Origin: Homalodisca vitripennis | Taxonomy: Eukaryota; Arthropoda; Insecta; Hemiptera; Cicadellidae | DNA length: 64,000 bases | Assembly: GCF_021130785.1 (NCBI RefSeq) | Contig: NW_025777588.1 | Coordinates: 62,001 to 126,000 of the forward strand | Direction: 5' to 3' | Shown: piece after piece, positions 62,370 through 64,000 of the stretch | Layout: every line of letters begins with the position of its first letter | How positions within the stretch are numbered: position 1 is the first letter of the stretch | Position numbers and translations under genes: made by a program | Notes under the pieces: model-generated | Told to the model about the DNA's origin: nothing | Seen by the model: the letters and a program-made list of their open reading frames with translations, nothing else | Databases searched by the model: none

Positions 62370-63479
62370 ATAGTAATTTTATTATTATCATACTATAGTG
62401 TATGCTTTGCATTATATCTTTATACAGGAGGGCTTGCTTATCCCCTATTACGATGTATTCCTGACTGACATCCATTCCTTTTATGGAGGATCCATTAAAA
62501 CCGTATAAAAGGATCCTCTAGTCTCTCTTTATTTACTAAGAATGAAGGGTTATGTTTTATTTAATCCAAATAGTACTCCATAGGAGCTAGCGCAATATAG
62601 CTCATGCTTTAAATATATCGTTAAAACACTGGAGTTAGACATGAAGTTAGACAGATATTTAGGAGAAATATGGATACGTTATTGTCACTTTCCGATTAGA
62701 GAAGATATCCTTATTAGGATAAGACCAACAATATGAGAATACATTAAAACCTTACTAGAGATGCTCTCATCTCTCTTTATGTATTAAGAATGTTTGATTT
62801 AATTCCTCTCATACTCAAAATCATTGCTATAGATACACAAGTTAACATGTTCAAGCATGTTGTATAGCATTGTTTGGTATTCACCTGAAAGCGACAGCGA
62901 TACTCCGGCTCTGTAGCGATCGACGGCCAGTATATTAAATACGTAAACTGTTACAGAAACACCTGCGGCATTGTTTACAGCCTCAGAGGATTAAACTCAT
63001 CTATATTCGGAGGATTAAAGTCATCTATATTCAGAAGATTTAATCAAATTTTTTTGGTTTAGAAGGATTTAAGCTTTTTTAATTAGTTACGGAAACACGC
63101 AGAGTGTACAGCTGAGTTCAATAAAACATCCGGACAAAATTAATACAATCCTGTATATTTTAGTAACTAATAATGTCAGCAAAAATTAGTATTAATTTGC
63201 TTTAAGTTTTTCTTTGCAGCTTCTAGAAATATCAGATAAGACATATAAAAGATAAATTTATTTATCTTTTATATAAATCCAACCGTGATAAAGCCAAAAC
63301 TGGTCAAAGGAAAATATCATGTTTATCAGATACATATTTGACCGGCTTAATAATATAATTTTTGCGTTATAAATGAGGAACTCTATGTTATTTAACTTCT
63401 ACCGTGGATTATCATCGATTGTAACCTAATCCGAGGTGGTCAGAGTGATTTGGTGGAAGATGGACTTTATTTTATTGCA

Positions 63480-63711
63480 GTGACCTGGAGAGTAGGTATA
63501 GATTACACCACAATTAGAATAGCGGTCTCTCGTTTTTGCGACACTAGATCTCATCGTGGAAGGTTTGGTGAAGGTCGTTCTATAGCCATAAATAAAAGCA
63601 TATTGAGTTTTTGAGACATACTACCGTACTTTGAGAATCAAAACTTTTCAACTACAGAAATTGGCCAGAAATGTCCGTGGTGTCAATAGTGCTACGTGAA
63701 TCTAATTTAAG
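63480..63711 (+). pseudogene. 5' part of the Tc1-like transposase remnant, copy B
   Basis: Translates to IDYTTIRIAVSRFCDTRSHRG followed by RFGEGRS, the same helix-turn-helix and linker region as 38568-38811. Residues that are stops or changed in copy A are sometimes intact here (the RFCDT region). It stops at 63711, before the first catalytic aspartate region, where unrelated sequence begins. Confidence 0.65.
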
Positions 63712-64000
63712 GGGAGATGTACGCCCATAAGCCGCCTATGTTAAATTGTATAACTTTATGTTCCTTTTCTGAAGGAACTGCTTTACATATCTCAATGAAA
63801 CTTTTATGACATTTCTAAATTTTCTAATATATTTTTTACTATAAAATAATTTTTTTTTACCCATTTACAAACTTAGAGTTTCAAATTTGCTAGGGGTTGT
63901 GTGTATATGTACATAAATCATACATAAAAAATTCCATAAAGACTGGGCAAATGGCTCCTGAGAAAAAGGAACATTTGTATGAAAAATGTCAACTTTCGGG
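63712..64000. other. Unrelated sequence joined to copy B
   Basis: Starts GGGGAGATGTACGCCC and runs to the end of the window with no alignment to the copy A continuation. The sharp junction could be the end of an inserted transposon. No coding motif was seen. Confidence 0.4.

Larger units (their letters stand above)
57039..63711 (+). repeat. Large duplicated segment, copy B
   Basis: Collinear with 29311-38811 and in the same orientation. It is 2.8 kb shorter because it lacks the 14-copy minisatellite and three other blocks. It has its own additions: about 300 bases at 58508-58805, 350 bases at 61135-61490, an AT microsatellite at 62315-62368 and a block at about 62640-62810. It ends abruptly inside the Tc1-like remnant, where the sequence changes to an unrelated GGGGAGATGTACGCCC-. 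Confidence 0.9.

Overview
This window looks like intergenic, repeat-dominated nuclear DNA from an arthropod, most likely an insect. The reasons are strong AT richness, long AT/CA microsatellites, several decayed retrotransposon and DNA-transposon families with insect-type sequences, and large satellite arrays. I found no host gene I can defend, no rRNA or tRNA, no CRISPR and no bacterial operon structure. The order of insect cannot be fixed from the sequence. The only intact protein-coding gene is a mariner-superfamily transposase of 356 residues (391 from an upstream ATG), inside an element with 0.43-0.45 kb inverted repeats (50128-52480).

Layout. 1-5000: AT-rich DNA with a diverged tandem duplication of about 1 kb (1795-2790 and 2799-3975). 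4964-12500: two related fold-back elements, one carrying a hammerhead-ribozyme-like motif; a 30-31 bp degenerate minisatellite (9877-10250); and a LINE 3' fragment. 13400-19000: dispersed repeats, a degraded 2.0 kb DNA transposon with TATA target duplications (16479-18490), and a short LINE scrap. 22130-22955: a 143 bp tandem array. 25755-26647: a widespread arthropod interspersed repeat. 29311-38811: first copy of a large duplicated segment containing a 14-copy 128 bp minisatellite. 38568-39161: a Tc1-like transposase pseudogene. 42205-46174: a 32-unit satellite of 124 bp monomers with higher-order organisation. 46990-48460: a broken LINE reverse-transcriptase gene. 49794-52747: a palindromic element split by the mariner element. 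57039-63711: second, shorter copy of the duplicated segment.

How the parts relate. The two copies of the large segment are collinear and about 25 kb apart in direct orientation. They differ mainly by insertions: fold-back DNA, the minisatellite expansion, microsatellites and unrelated blocks. Both end inside the same Tc1-like remnant. Five motifs with a hammerhead-like order (CTGANGA, stem II, GAAA, short palindromic or hairpin stem III, distal stem I) occur in the fold-back and duplicated regions. They are the most interesting signal here and resemble what is known from Penelope-like retroelement termini. No reverse transcriptase is attached to any of them in this window.
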